Below are positions 1-9,264 of a stretch of 64,000 nt of DNA, one piece after another. The position numbers and the translations under genes were made by a program. A model generated the notes under the pieces. That model had not been told where the DNA came from. It did no database searches and worked only from the letters and a program-made list of their open reading frames with translations. The stretch lies in contig NZ_CP011125.1 in NCBI RefSeq assembly GCF_000737325.1, positions 7,006,001 to 7,070,000 on the forward strand, given 5' to 3'. The stretch is from Sandaracinus amylolyticus (lineage in GTDB: Bacteria; Myxococcota_A; Polyangia; Polyangiales; Sandaracinaceae). Positions within the stretch are counted from its first letter, which is position 1. Each line of letters opens with the position of its first letter.

Positions 1-1444
1 GAGCGTCGATCGCGCGCGCCTCGTCGGGCCCGACTCGCGCATCCGGGTGCGCGGTCAGTACGCGCTGCCGGTGCCGGGCGACGACGGTGGGCTCGCGCTG
101 CAGATGGACGCGCGGGTCGATCTCGGGCTGCTCGCGCGCGTCACGCCCGCGGTGACCGAGGCCGACGGAGACATCGTCGCGCGCCTCGCGATCAGCGGGC
201 CGATCTCGGATCCCGAGATCTACGGCGACGCGCGGCTCGAGGACGGCTCGCTGCGCGCCGCGGCGCTGCCCACGCCGGTCGAGGGGCTCGACGCGCACGT
301 CACGTTCAGCGCGCGCAGCATCCAGATCGACGAGCTGCGCGCGCGGCTCGCGGGCGGGACGATCCGCGGCAACGGCGAGGCGCAGCTCGCGGACGGTCGG
401 CTCTCGCGCTGGAACGTGCGGGTGCACGGCGAAGGGCTCGAGCTCGCGCCCGCCGAGGGCATGGATCTCGCGCTCTCGGCGGACGTCGAGGTCGGCTGGA
501 CGCGCGGCGAGCGACTGCCCACGGCGCGCGGCGAGCTGCGCGTCGGACGCCTCGCGTTCACGCGCAACATCGATCTCGGCACCACGCTCGGCGAGCTCTC
601 GCGCACGCAGCGCGCGGAGACGGAGCGCTACGATCCCGACGCCGATCGCGTCGCGCTCGATCTGCGCATCGTCGACGAGCAGCCGTTCGTCGTGCGCAAC
701 AACCTCGTCGAGGCGGAGCTCGCGATCGACGACACGCAGCGCCCGTTCCGCATCGTCGGCACCGATCAGCGCTTCGGCGTGCTCGGGAGCATGCAGTTCA
801 CGCGCGGTCGGATCTTCTTCCGCAACGCGGTGTTCGATCTGCGCGCTGGGTATCTCTCGTTCGACGACGAGACGCAGATCGATCCGACGTTCCAGCTCGG
901 CGCGGTCACCGAGGTGCGGCGCAGCGGCGACCTGACCGCGGCGCGATGGCGCATCCTGCTCGACGCGCGCGGCTCGATGGGCTCGTTCGAGATCGCGACC
1001 AGCAGCGACCCCGATCTGCCGCAGGAGGACATCCTGATGCTGCTCGCGGTCGGCATGACGCGCGGCGAGTTCGAGCAGCTCCAGACCGGCGACGTGACGA
1101 GCACCGTCGCGCTCGAGGCGCTCACGCAGATCACCGGCGTCGACCGCGAGGTGCGGCGCGCGGTGCCGCTGATCGACGACTTCCGCATCACGAGCGCGTA
1201 CTCGCTGCGGAGCGGGCGCACCGAGCCGCAGATCTCGGTCGGCAAGCGCATCGCGGATCGCGTGCGGCTCAGCGCGACGACCGGCGTCGGCGCGGGCGAT
1301 GCGCGCGACTTCCGTGCGCTCGTCGACGTGCAGCTGGACGACACCACCGGCGTCCAGTGCAGCTACGACAACTTCACGCAGGGCAGCGCGACGTCGTTCG
1401 GCAACGTCGGGTGCGACCTCCGATGGCGTCTGGAATTCGAGTGA
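1..1444 (+). CDS. tamB: TamB-like translocation and assembly module protein, C-terminal part (5' end outside window)
   Basis: The frame is open to the left edge, so only about the last 480 residues are present. TamB proteins are inner-membrane-anchored periplasmic bridges that carry lipid or outer-membrane proteins toward an Omp85 partner. The end of the protein matches the DUF490/TamB C-terminal domain: long beta-rich stretches, then the conserved DILMLLAVGMTRGE segment near nt 1030-1070, then a terminal amphipathic beta region with alternating SYSLRSG- and RLSATTGV-like strands. The next gene encodes an Omp85 protein, 142 bp downstream on the same strand, which supports the assignment. The order tamB then Omp85 is the reverse of the common tamA-tamB order. 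The identification rests on the C-terminal domain only. Confidence 0.85.
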   Translation, partial: SVDRARLVGPDSRIRVRGQYALPVPGDDGGLALQMDARVDLGLLARVTPAVTEADGDIVARLAISGPISDPEIYGDARLEDGSLRAAALPTPVEGLDAHVTFSARSIQIDELRARLAGGTIRGNGEAQLADGRLSRWNVRVHGEGLELAPAEGMDLALSADVEVGWTRGERLPTARGELRVGRLAFTRNIDLGTTLGELSRTQRAETERYDPDADRVALDLRIVDEQPFVVRNNLVEAELAIDDTQRPFRIVGTDQRFGVLGSMQFTRGRIFFRNAVFDLRAGYLSFDDETQIDPTFQLGAVTEVRRSGDLTAARWRILLDARGSMGSFEIATSSDPDLPQEDILMLLAVGMTRGEFEQLQTGDVTSTVALEALTQITGVDREVRRAVPLIDDFRITSAYSLRSGRTEPQISVGKRIADRVRLSATTGVGAGDARDFRALVDVQLDDTTGVQCSYDNFTQGSATSFGNVGCDLRWRLEFE

Positions 1445-1586
1445 GAGGCCGTCGGTCGATCGGAACCTGCGCGAACGGGAGCGAGCGGAGGTGGGGCCCC
1501 GCGCGCAGCGTTCGCGGTGCCGGCTCCGCGGGTCGGGTGGAGGGATCTTCCAAGACTCCTCCGGAAGCTCAGCGCGGTACGACGCC

Positions 1587-4500
1587 GTGGTGATCGTTCG
1601 CTGGTCGCTCCTCGCCTGCGTGTTGCTCGCGTCGGTGCTCGTCGCGCCGGCGCGCGCCGACGTGCCTTCGAGCCTCGCGGGACAGCCGATCGCCGAGCTG
1701 ACGGTCGAGGGCGGCGCGACCGAGAGCGAGCTCGCCGCCGCGGGCCTCACGCGCGGCGAGCGGCTCGACCGGCGGCGCATCCGCGACGTGATCGCGCGGC
1801 TGCTCGCGTCGGGCCGCTGGGCCGACGTGCAGATCGACGCGACGCGCACCGACCGAGGCGTGGCCGTCTCGGTGCGCCTCACGCCGCGCATCGTGATCAC
1901 GCGCATCGAGCTGCACGGGAACTCGGCGATCGACGACGACGAGCTGCGCGCGGCGCTGCGCGTGCGCGAGGGCGGCGAGCTCGAGCCGGGCGAATTGCCC
2001 GCGATGGCCGAGGCCGCGCAGGAGCTCTACGGCGCGCGCGGCTTCGTGCGCGCCGACGTGACGCTGCGACTGCGCGACACCGACGATCCCGCGCGCAAGG
2101 TGCTGCTCGCCGACGTCGTCGAGGGCGAGCCGGTGCGCGTGCGCGGCGTGGTGTGGGACGGTGCGGAGGACGCGCCGCCCACCGAGCGCGCGTGGGACGA
2201 GCTCGGGCTGCACGACGGCGACGTGCTCGATCGCCGGCGGCTCGAAGAAGGCGTGCGCCGCGTCGAGACGCGCCTTCGCGAGCACGGCTGGCTCGAGGCG
2301 AGGCTCGGCGAGCCCGCGCTCCAGCCCGCTGCGCAGGGCGTGGTGATCCACGTGCCGCTCGTGCTCGGGCGTCACTACCGCGTCGAGCTGCACGGCCACG
2401 CGCCGGTCGACGAGGACACCGTGAACGAGGTGCTGCACCTCGCGGACGAGGCGCTCGCGCCGCCGGTGATCAGCGCGGTGCGCGAGCGCATCGTCGAGCT
2501 CTATCGACGTCACGGCTTCCATCACGCGAGCGTCGAGATCCGGCGCACGCGCGATCCCGAGCGCATCGATCAGCCGCTCGCCGCGCTGCTCTCGATCGAC
2601 GTCACGCCCGGCATGCAGCTCCAGGTGATCGGCGTCTCGTTCCCGGGCGCGTCGCACTTCGAGACCGACTTCCTGCGCGATCAGATCGACAGCTACCTCG
2701 AGGAGGATCTCCCCGCGCCCGAGCTCTTCTGGCCGGTCGACTCCGAGGTCGTCGATCGCATCGGGCTGAGCGGCCAGCGCGCGCGCGCGCGGCGTCAGGT
2801 GCCCGCGGACGTCGAGGTCGTGCCCGCGCGCATCTGGTTCGAGCCGACCTACGCCGAGGCCGCGTCGCACATCCAGGAGCTCTACCAAGCGGCGGGCTTC
2901 CTCGCGGCGCGCGTGGGCACGCCCGAGCTGCGCGAGCTCGAGGACGATCGCGCGGTCGTCGTGGTGCCGGTGTTCGAGGGCCCACGCACGCTCGTCTACG
3001 ACGTGCGCGTGCACGGCAACGAGATCGCCGGCACCCGCGAGCTGCTCGAGGCCGCGCAGATCGCGCGCGGCGACGCGTTCGGCTACCTGCCGCTCGAGCA
3101 AGCGCGGCGGCGCGTGCGCGACCTCTACGCAGAGCGCGGTCATCTCTTCGCGCGCGTCGATCCCCAGGTGCGCTTCTCGCCCGACGGAGAGCGCGCGGAG
3201 ATCGTCCTCGAGATCGTCGAGCGATTCCCGGTGCACGTCGGCGACATCCGCGTCGAGGGCGCGACCACGACCGACCTCGGGCTCGTTCGCGACGTGATCG
3301 CGCTGCGCAGCGGCGACCTCTATCGTCCTTCGCAGGCGCGCGACAGCGAGGAGCGCCTGCGCACGCTCGGCGTCTTCGCGAGCGTGAACGTCGCGCCCGC
3401 GGATCCCGATCTGCCGGAGCGCGTGAAGCCCGTCGTCATCACGGTGACCGAGCGCGATCCCCAGGTCGTCGGGCTCAGCGCGGGCTTCGCGACCGGCGAG
3501 GGCGCGCGTGGCACGTTCGAGTACCAGTACCGCAACCTGCTCGGCCTCGCGCTCACGCTCACGCTGCGCATCCAGCTCGCGTACCAGCTCTTCTTCCAGG
3601 ACGACGAGCTGCGCGAGTCGATCACGGAGCTCAGCGCGCTGAACCGCCTCGAGCGCCGCGTGACGGTCGGCTTCGGAGTTCCCTGGATCCCCGGGCTGCC
3701 CAACGTGCGCGGCGCGCTCGACCTCGCGCACATCCGCGACAACGAGCGCGACTTCGGATACGACAAGAACGGCGTCACGCTCTCGTTCACGTGGGTGCCG
3801 GAGCGCGTCTTCGCGCTCACGCTCTCGGGCGAGATCGAGCACAACGGGATCCAGCTCTTCGATCAGCGCTCGCTCCAGGAGCTGCTCGAGGACGCGATCG
3901 AGCGCGGTGACGTGCGCGCCCAGCGCCTCTTGCGCGTCCCCCAGGGCAACACCGCGATCGGCAGCACGCGCCTCACGGGCTCGCTCGATCTGCGCGACAA
4001 CCCGTTCACGCCGACGTCGGGCATCTTCGCGGCGGGCGGGATGGAGCTCGTGCACAGCATCGCGAGCGAGCAGCTCCCGCCGCAGGAGGGTCTGCCGCCG
4101 CAGCCGCCGTTCTTCTCGAACTTCCTGAAGCTCACCGCGGGCCTCTCGGGCTACGTCCCGATCGCCGAGGGCTGGGTGCTCGCGCTGCAGGCGCGCGGCG
4201 GCATCGTCGCGCACCTCGAGACGGGCTCGCAGACGTACCCGAACCGCGCGTTCTACATGGGCGGCGTCGACACGCTGCGCGGCTTCCTGCAGGACCAGGT
4301 GATCCCCGAGGATCAGGCGCGCCTCGTGCGCGAGAGCGGGATCGATCCCGTCGACATCACGCGCACCGGCGATCTCTTCTACCTGTTCCGAACCGAGCTG
4401 CGCTTCCCGATCGTCGACGCGCTGCAGGGCGGCATCTTCCTCGACGTCGGCAACGTGTGGGCGGTCGTGTCGAACGTCGACGAGCTCGCGGTGCGTTGGA

Positions 4501-4631
4501 GCGCGGGGCTCGGGATGCGCTTCGCGACGCCGGTCGGACCGATCGCGCTCGACTACGGGTTCAACCTCGATCGACGCGAAGATCTCGGCGAGCCGTTCGG
4601 CTCGCTGCACTTCTCGATCGGTCTGTTCTGA
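1587..4631 (+). CDS. Omp85 family outer-membrane assembly protein (BamA/TamA-like) with many POTRA repeats
   Basis: Predicted outer-membrane beta-barrel insertase. The GTG at 1587 (a second GTG follows at 1590) begins a signal peptide (WSLLACVLLASVLVAPARA) cleaved before DVP. The frame is open further upstream, but that part is Arg-rich and has no signal peptide. Residues about 25 to 610 are a chain of POTRA-like units (R-hhxxGN-x-D-xx-Lr, then Y-xxxGF-xxAxV). I count six or seven by eye, compared with five in E. coli BamA and three in TamA. The last 400 residues are a D15/bacterial surface antigen barrel. They include a VDTLRGF motif near nt 4265, equivalent to the lid-lock VRGF/Y motif, and end in aromatic Phe (SIGLF), the usual barrel signal. 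With the upstream TamB-like gene it probably forms a translocation pair. It could also be a BamA paralogue. Confidence 0.88.
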   Translation: MVIVRWSLLACVLLASVLVAPARADVPSSLAGQPIAELTVEGGATESELAAAGLTRGERLDRRRIRDVIARLLASGRWADVQIDATRTDRGVAVSVRLTPRIVITRIELHGNSAIDDDELRAALRVREGGELEPGELPAMAEAAQELYGARGFVRADVTLRLRDTDDPARKVLLADVVEGEPVRVRGVVWDGAEDAPPTERAWDELGLHDGDVLDRRRLEEGVRRVETRLREHGWLEARLGEPALQPAAQGVVIHVPLVLGRHYRVELHGHAPVDEDTVNEVLHLADEALAPPVISAVRERIVELYRRHGFHHASVEIRRTRDPERIDQPLAALLSIDVTPGMQLQVIGVSFPGASHFETDFLRDQIDSYLEEDLPAPELFWPVDSEVVDRIGLSGQRARARRQVPADVEVVPARIWFEPTYAEAASHIQELYQAAGFLAARVGTPELRELEDDRAVVVVPVFEGPRTLVYDVRVHGNEIAGTRELLEAAQIARGDAFGYLPLEQARRRVRDLYAERGHLFARVDPQVRFSPDGERAEIVLEIVERFPVHVGDIRVEGATTTDLGLVRDVIALRSGDLYRPSQARDSEERLRTLGVFASVNVAPADPDLPERVKPVVITVTERDPQVVGLSAGFATGEGARGTFEYQYRNLLGLALTLTLRIQLAYQLFFQDDELRESITELSALNRLERRVTVGFGVPWIPGLPNVRGALDLAHIRDNERDFGYDKNGVTLSFTWVPERVFALTLSGEIEHNGIQLFDQRSLQELLEDAIERGDVRAQRLLRVPQGNTAIGSTRLTGSLDLRDNPFTPTSGIFAAGGMELVHSIASEQLPPQEGLPPQPPFFSNFLKLTAGLSGYVPIAEGWVLALQARGGIVAHLETGSQTYPNRAFYMGGVDTLRGFLQDQVIPEDQARLVRESGIDPVDITRTGDLFYLFRTELRFPIVDALQGGIFLDVGNVWAVVSNVDELAVRWSAGLGMRFATPVGPIALDYGFNLDRREDLGEPFGSLHFSIGLF

Positions 4632-4727
4632 CTCGGCCCACGATCGCGACGCCGCCCCGTACGCGTTCTCGTCCTCGTCGGACGTGCTCGTGCCCGCGCT
4701 CGGTCGTTCGCTCGGATCGGAAGTGCG

Positions 4728-4964
4728 CGGACGGCCTCCCGTTCATCGATTCGATGGAATCCCGCCCGCGGACGGCCTCCCGCTCATCGATTTGATGAAA
4801 TCCGACCCGCCGACGGCCTCCCGCTCATCGACTTGATGAAATTCGACCCGCGCACGGCCTCCCGCTCATCGATTCGATGAAATCCCACCCGCGGACGGCC
4901 CTCCCGCTCATCGGTTCGATGGAATTCCGCCCGCGAACGGCCTCCCCGCCATCGAAGAGACGAG
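4728..4964. repeat. Tandem array of 41-bp repeats with palindromic core (array 1)
   Basis: Five copies of a 41-bp unit start at 4728, 4769, 4810, 4851 and 4892 (the last is 42 bp), and a degenerate half-copy starts at 4934. Each begins CGGACGGCCTCCCGCTCATC and ends near CCCGCCCG. The core CATCGATTCGATG is an odd-length palindrome (CATCGA, T, TCGATG). Copies differ by point changes mostly outside the arms. The unit is not a multiple of three and no gene reads through, so it is non-coding. It lies in the 529-bp gap between the Omp85 gene and the DUF1592 lipoprotein. I see nothing else in the gap except a ribosome binding site just before 5161. Confidence 0.9.
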
Positions 4965-5160
4965 ATGTCGAGGGCGCATGCGCGTCCCGGCGCGCCGATG
5001 GGCTCGCGTCGGTCGCAGGAGCCCGAAATGCGCCGCGGAGAGGGTCGCGTGACCCCAGCGCGATGCACCTACACGCGTGTTTTCCGAGCCGCGATGCGTG
5101 GCACGTCCGCTGCTCTCGCCCGCGGAGCGGCGCGCGCTCTGCGCATCGCGGAGGACGAGG

Positions 5161-7737
5161 ATGGCCGTTCGCTCGAGCCCGCACGCGAGACGCCGCAACG
5201 TCGCGCCACCACGACGCGCACACGCGATCGCATCCTGGACGCTCGCGCTCGGCTGCGCGCTCGCCGGGTGCGAGGGCAACCTGTTCGACGGCCCGAGCGG
5301 TCCACGCGGCAGCTCGCGCCCCGACACGCCGAATCCGACGGTGCTGACGCCCGCGCCCGCGATGCTGCATCGGCTCACGCGCGCCGAGTACGAGCAGACG
5401 ATCCGCGATCTCTTCCCCGCGGGCACGACCGTGCCCGGCGATCTGCCGAACGACACGCTGCTGCACGGCTTCAGCACCGTCGGCGCGTCGGAGCTCACCA
5501 TCCCGCCGCTCGAGGTCGAGCAGTACGAGTCCGCGGCGAGCTCGCTCGCGACGCAGATGCTCGCCGATCCCGCGCGGCGCACGGCGTTCTTCGGCTGCGA
5601 CGTGGCGAGCGAGGGCGAGCCCTGCCTGCGCGCGTTCGTCGTGCGCTTCGGTCGGCTCGCGTGGCGTCGCGCGCTCGAGCCGAGCGAGGTCGACGCGCTG
5701 ATCGCGATCGCGACCGACACCGGCGCGATGCTGCGCGATGCGTGGCGCGGCGCGGGCTTCGCGCTGACGGCGATCCTTCAGTCGCCGCACTTCCTCTTCC
5801 GCGTCGAGCGCGGCGAGCCGGATCCCGCCGAGCGCACGCGGCTCCGCTACACGGGCTCCGAGATGGCGAGCCGACTCTCGTACTTCCTGTGGGGCAGCAC
5901 GCCGGACGAAGAGCTGCTTCGCGCCGCCGCGGCGGGCGAGCTCGTGACCGAAGAAGGCCTGCGCGCGCAGGTGACGCGCATGACGCGCGATCCGCGCGCG
6001 ACCGCTGCGATGACGCGCTTCTGGGGCGAGTTCATGCAGCTCGAGCGGCTCGACACGGTGAGCAAGGACCCCGAGCTCTTCCCGACGTTCACGCCGTCGC
6101 TGCGCGCGTCGATGCGCGCGGAGATCGACGGGATCTTCGCCGACGTCTACGAGCGCGACGCCGACGTGCGCGAGGTGTTCTCGACCGACGTGACGTTCGT
6201 CGACGCCGAGCTGGCCGCGCACTACGGGCTCCCCGCGCCGACCGGCTCCGAGCGCATGCGCGCCACGCTGCCCGCCGATCAGCACCGCGGTGGCGTGATG
6301 GGCCGCGCCGGCGTGCTCTCGATGTGGGCCCACGCGACGCTCACCTCGCCCACGTTCCGCGGCAAATTCGTGCGCGCGAACCTGCTCTGTCAGGACATCC
6401 CGCCGCCGCCGCCGGGCATCTCGACCGAGCTGCCCGAGGGCAGCGGCGAGCCCGAGACGCTGCGGCAGCGGCTCGATCGCCACCGCACCGATCCGGTCTG
6501 CGCGGGGTGCCACACGCTGATGGATCCGCTCGGGTTCACGTTCGAGCACTTCGATCCGGTCGGTCGCTTCCGCGATCTCGACAACGGCTTGCCCATCGAC
6601 GCGAGCGGTGACGTCGACGGAGTCGCGGTCGACGGCGCGGACGAGCTCGGCGCCCACCTCGCGCAGAGCGAGCGCGTCGGAGCGTGCTTCACGCGTCGGT
6701 TCTATCGCTGGGCCTCGGGCCACCTCGAGACGCGCGGCGAGCAGGTCGAGATCGAGCGCCTCGCGCGCGAGTTCGCGAGCGCGGGGCACCGCATGAGCGC
6801 GCTGATCGAGCTCGTCGTGCTCTCGCCCGGCTTCCGCTACGCGAGCTACGCGCCCGGCGACTGCGAGGACGGCGAGACGCGCGACTGCACCAACGCGTGC
6901 GGCGCGGGCACGCAAGCGTGCGAGCGCGGCGCGTGGACGGCGTGCAGCGCACCGAGCGGGACCACCGAGACCTGCAACGCGGTCGACGACGACTGCGACG
7001 GCACGACCGACGAGGGCGTCGCGCGCGCGTGCACGACCGAGTGCGGCGCGGGCGTCGAGACGTGCGTCGCGGGGTCGTTCACCGCGTGCAGCGCGCGCAC
7101 CCCGACGACCGAGAGCTGCAGCCACGCCGACGACGACTGCGACGGACGCATCGACGAGGGCTTCGCGCCGCAGTCGGTCTCGAGCACGTTCACCGCGCTG
7201 CGCGAGCACCATCCGATCTGCGACGGCGCGACCCAGCGCAGCGGCCTCGAGTGCAACGAGGCGATCCACGGGCTCTGCGGATCGGCCGCGGGCACCTGCG
7301 GATCGAGCGGCTTCGGTCCGGTCGAGAACAGCGGCGACGTCGCGCACGTCGCGTGCGTGAGCGCGACGCTGCGCACCACGACCTTCGCCGAGCTCGCGTC
7401 GCACCACGCGGGCTGCGACGGCGCGAGCGAGCGGCTCGGCATGCAGTGCAACGCCGCGATCCATCGCTACTGCGCGAGCGCCGGGCTCACGACCGGCTAC
7501 GGCCCGGTGCGCGTCGCGGGCAGCAGCGTGACGGTCGCGTGCACGCCGGGCGCGGAGACGGTCGGCACGACGTACTCGGCGCTCTCCGCGATCCACGCGG
7601 GGTGCAACGCGACGTCGCGCATCGGCCGCGACTGCAACGCGGCGATCCATCGCTTCTGCGGCTCGCGCGGCGCGGTGAGCGGATACGGGCCGCTCGAGAA
7701 CGGCGGCGACGATCTCCAGGTCGCGTGCGTGCGGTGA
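5161..7737 (+). CDS. DUF1592-family lipoprotein with c-type-heme-like motif, MopE-like motif and three C-terminal Cys repeats
   Basis: 858 aa. ATG 5161 is chosen because GGAGG lies at 5150-5154 and the product has a lipoprotein signal ending in LAGC. The body follows the order of the planctomycete/myxobacterial PSD1-type family: DUF1587 (about 60-120), DUF1595, DUF1592 (SRLSYFLWGSTPDEELL near 235-255), DUF1588 (GVLSMWAHATLTSPTFRGKF near 380) and DUF1585. A CAGCH motif near residue 446 could bind heme. After residue 560 come two DDDCDG-type MopE-like metal-binding motifs and three repeats of about 60 residues built on F/Y-xx-L-xx-H-xx-C and CN-A-IH. The DUF1552 gene follows 14 bp later, the usual partner. 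The biochemical function of these families is not established; cell-surface redox or polymer degradation has been suggested. Confidence 0.85.
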   Translation: MAVRSSPHARRRNVAPPRRAHAIASWTLALGCALAGCEGNLFDGPSGPRGSSRPDTPNPTVLTPAPAMLHRLTRAEYEQTIRDLFPAGTTVPGDLPNDTLLHGFSTVGASELTIPPLEVEQYESAASSLATQMLADPARRTAFFGCDVASEGEPCLRAFVVRFGRLAWRRALEPSEVDALIAIATDTGAMLRDAWRGAGFALTAILQSPHFLFRVERGEPDPAERTRLRYTGSEMASRLSYFLWGSTPDEELLRAAAAGELVTEEGLRAQVTRMTRDPRATAAMTRFWGEFMQLERLDTVSKDPELFPTFTPSLRASMRAEIDGIFADVYERDADVREVFSTDVTFVDAELAAHYGLPAPTGSERMRATLPADQHRGGVMGRAGVLSMWAHATLTSPTFRGKFVRANLLCQDIPPPPPGISTELPEGSGEPETLRQRLDRHRTDPVCAGCHTLMDPLGFTFEHFDPVGRFRDLDNGLPIDASGDVDGVAVDGADELGAHLAQSERVGACFTRRFYRWASGHLETRGEQVEIERLAREFASAGHRMSALIELVVLSPGFRYASYAPGDCEDGETRDCTNACGAGTQACERGAWTACSAPSGTTETCNAVDDDCDGTTDEGVARACTTECGAGVETCVAGSFTACSARTPTTESCSHADDDCDGRIDEGFAPQSVSSTFTALREHHPICDGATQRSGLECNEAIHGLCGSAAGTCGSSGFGPVENSGDVAHVACVSATLRTTTFAELASHHAGCDGASERLGMQCNAAIHRYCASAGLTTGYGPVRVAGSSVTVACTPGAETVGTTYSALSAIHAGCNATSRIGRDCNAAIHRFCGSRGAVSGYGPLENGGDDLQVACVR

Positions 7738-7751
7738 AGGGAGAGAGCGCG

Positions 7752-9140
7752 ATGAAGAAGACCAAGTCTCTCTCGAAGACCGCGATGAAGCGCCGCACGT
7801 TCCTGCGCGGCGTGCTCGCGACCGGCGCGGCGGTGAGCGTCGGCGTGCCGATCCTCGACACGATGCTCGACGAGAACGGCGTCGCGTTCGCGGGCGGCGA
7901 GCCGCTGCCCGTTCGCTTCGGCGTGTGGTTCTGGGGCAACGGGGTGCGGCCCGAGCGCTGGACGCCGAGCGGCGCCGTCGACTGGACGCCGAGCGAGGAG
8001 CTCGCGCCGCTCGCGACCGCCGGCGTGAAGCCGTGGGTGAGCGTGGTGACGGGCTGCGAGATCAAGACCGCGACGCACCCGCACCACTCGGGCATGGCCG
8101 GCATCATGACCGGCGCGCACTTCCACCAGAACGGCAACACGCGCGACACGATCGTCTCGACGTTCGCGTATCCCTCGGTCGATCAGATCGCGGCCGCGCA
8201 CTTCGAGGGCATGGCGCCGTTCCGCTCGCTGGAGTTCGGCATCACGCGCTTCCGCGGCACCGACGAGGGCACGAGCTTCCAGCACCTCTCGCACAACGGG
8301 CCGAACAACCCGAACCCGAGCGAGTACTCGCCGTCGCGCATGTACGCGCGGCTCTTCGGCGCGCCGGTCGACGCGCAGATCGATCTCGCGCGACAGAGCG
8401 TGCTCGACGCGGTGGGCCAGCAGATCCGCGCGCTCCAGCCGCGCGTGTCGCGCGCGGATCGCGTGCGCCTCGAGCAGCACTTCGACAGCGTGCGCGCGCT
8501 GGAGATGCGCCTCGCCGCGGGCGCGTCGACGTGCACGCCGCCCGAGAATCCGGGCGATTTCCCGGACGTCGGAGGTCGCGAGCCGATCGCCGATCAGAAC
8601 CGCGCGATGAGCGATCTCTGCGCGCTCGCGCTGGCGTGCGATCTCACCCGATCGTTCTCGATGTTCTTCAGCACCGCGGGCTCGGGCGTGATCATGTGGC
8701 CGGTCGGCGCGAGCAACGGCCTGCACCAGATCAACCACGACGAAGGACCGCCGCACGACACGGTGCACGCCGCGACGGTGTTCACGATGGAGCAGCTCGG
8801 GTACTTCCTCGCGCGGCTGCGCGACACGCCCGACGCGGCCGGGAGCAACGTGCTCGACAACTGCTCGATCCTCGCGACGAGCGAGCTCAGCGAGGGCTGG
8901 ACCCACAGCAACCGCGAGTTCCCGATCCTCGTGTGCGGCCGCGGCGGCGGCGCGCTGCGCGGGAACGTGCACCACCGCGTGGATCGCGAGAGCACGAGCA
9001 TCGCCGTGCTCACCGCGCTGCGCGGCGCGGGCATCCCGGCGGAGTCGTTCGGCGTCGACGAGAGCTACACGTACAACGGCTCGAGCGTGTTCAGCCCGGG
9101 CCGCGCGACGACGGCGTACGGCGAGCTGCTCGCGGGGTGA
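7752..9140 (+). CDS. DUF1552 domain protein, predicted Tat-exported
   Basis: 462 aa. ATG 7752 follows a purine-rich AAGGGAGAGAG stretch. The N-terminus carries a twin-arginine signal (KRRTFLRG, then a short hydrophobic segment), so folded export is expected. The rest is the DUF1552 domain, distantly related to sulfatase/alkaline-phosphatase-like DUF1501 proteins. It has VWFWGNGV near residue 60, HPHHSGMAGIMTG near 115 and a late ILATSELSEGWTHSN stretch whose acid/His pattern resembles metal ligation. It is co-transcribed with the DUF1592 lipoprotein upstream (14-bp gap). The pair is recurrent in Myxococcota and Planctomycetota. A perfect hairpin 50 bp after the stop probably ends this transcript. 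Confidence 0.85.
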   Translation: MKKTKSLSKTAMKRRTFLRGVLATGAAVSVGVPILDTMLDENGVAFAGGEPLPVRFGVWFWGNGVRPERWTPSGAVDWTPSEELAPLATAGVKPWVSVVTGCEIKTATHPHHSGMAGIMTGAHFHQNGNTRDTIVSTFAYPSVDQIAAAHFEGMAPFRSLEFGITRFRGTDEGTSFQHLSHNGPNNPNPSEYSPSRMYARLFGAPVDAQIDLARQSVLDAVGQQIRALQPRVSRADRVRLEQHFDSVRALEMRLAAGASTCTPPENPGDFPDVGGREPIADQNRAMSDLCALALACDLTRSFSMFFSTAGSGVIMWPVGASNGLHQINHDEGPPHDTVHAATVFTMEQLGYFLARLRDTPDAAGSNVLDNCSILATSELSEGWTHSNREFPILVCGRGGGALRGNVHHRVDRESTSIAVLTALRGAGIPAESFGVDESYTYNGSSVFSPGRATTAYGELLAG

Positions 9141-9190
9141 CCAGATCCTGATCGCGATGCGCGCCCCCGCGCGGAGCGATCGCTCCATGG

Positions 9191-9229
9191 ACGCCGCAGA
9201 ACGGCCTTTCTCGGCGCGTTCTGCGGCGT
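9191..9229 (+). terminator. GC-rich hairpin, probable terminator after the DUF1592/DUF1552 pair
   Basis: A perfect 13-bp stem, ACGCCGCAGAACG (9191-9203) with CGTTCTGCGGCGT (9217-9229), around a 13-nt loop. There is no T-tract, so it may be an intrinsic-like or Rho-assisted end. It also argues that the next gene starts downstream of it, at 9265, and not at 9157. Confidence 0.65.
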
Positions 9230-9264
9230 TCCTCGTGGCGCATCGCTTGCTCGACGACGCGCTC

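Noticed and set aside
9157-9264. Upstream start of the LamG-phosphoesterase at 9157
   Set aside because: Would bury the lipoprotein signal about 40 residues inside and place a perfect 13-bp hairpin within the coding region.
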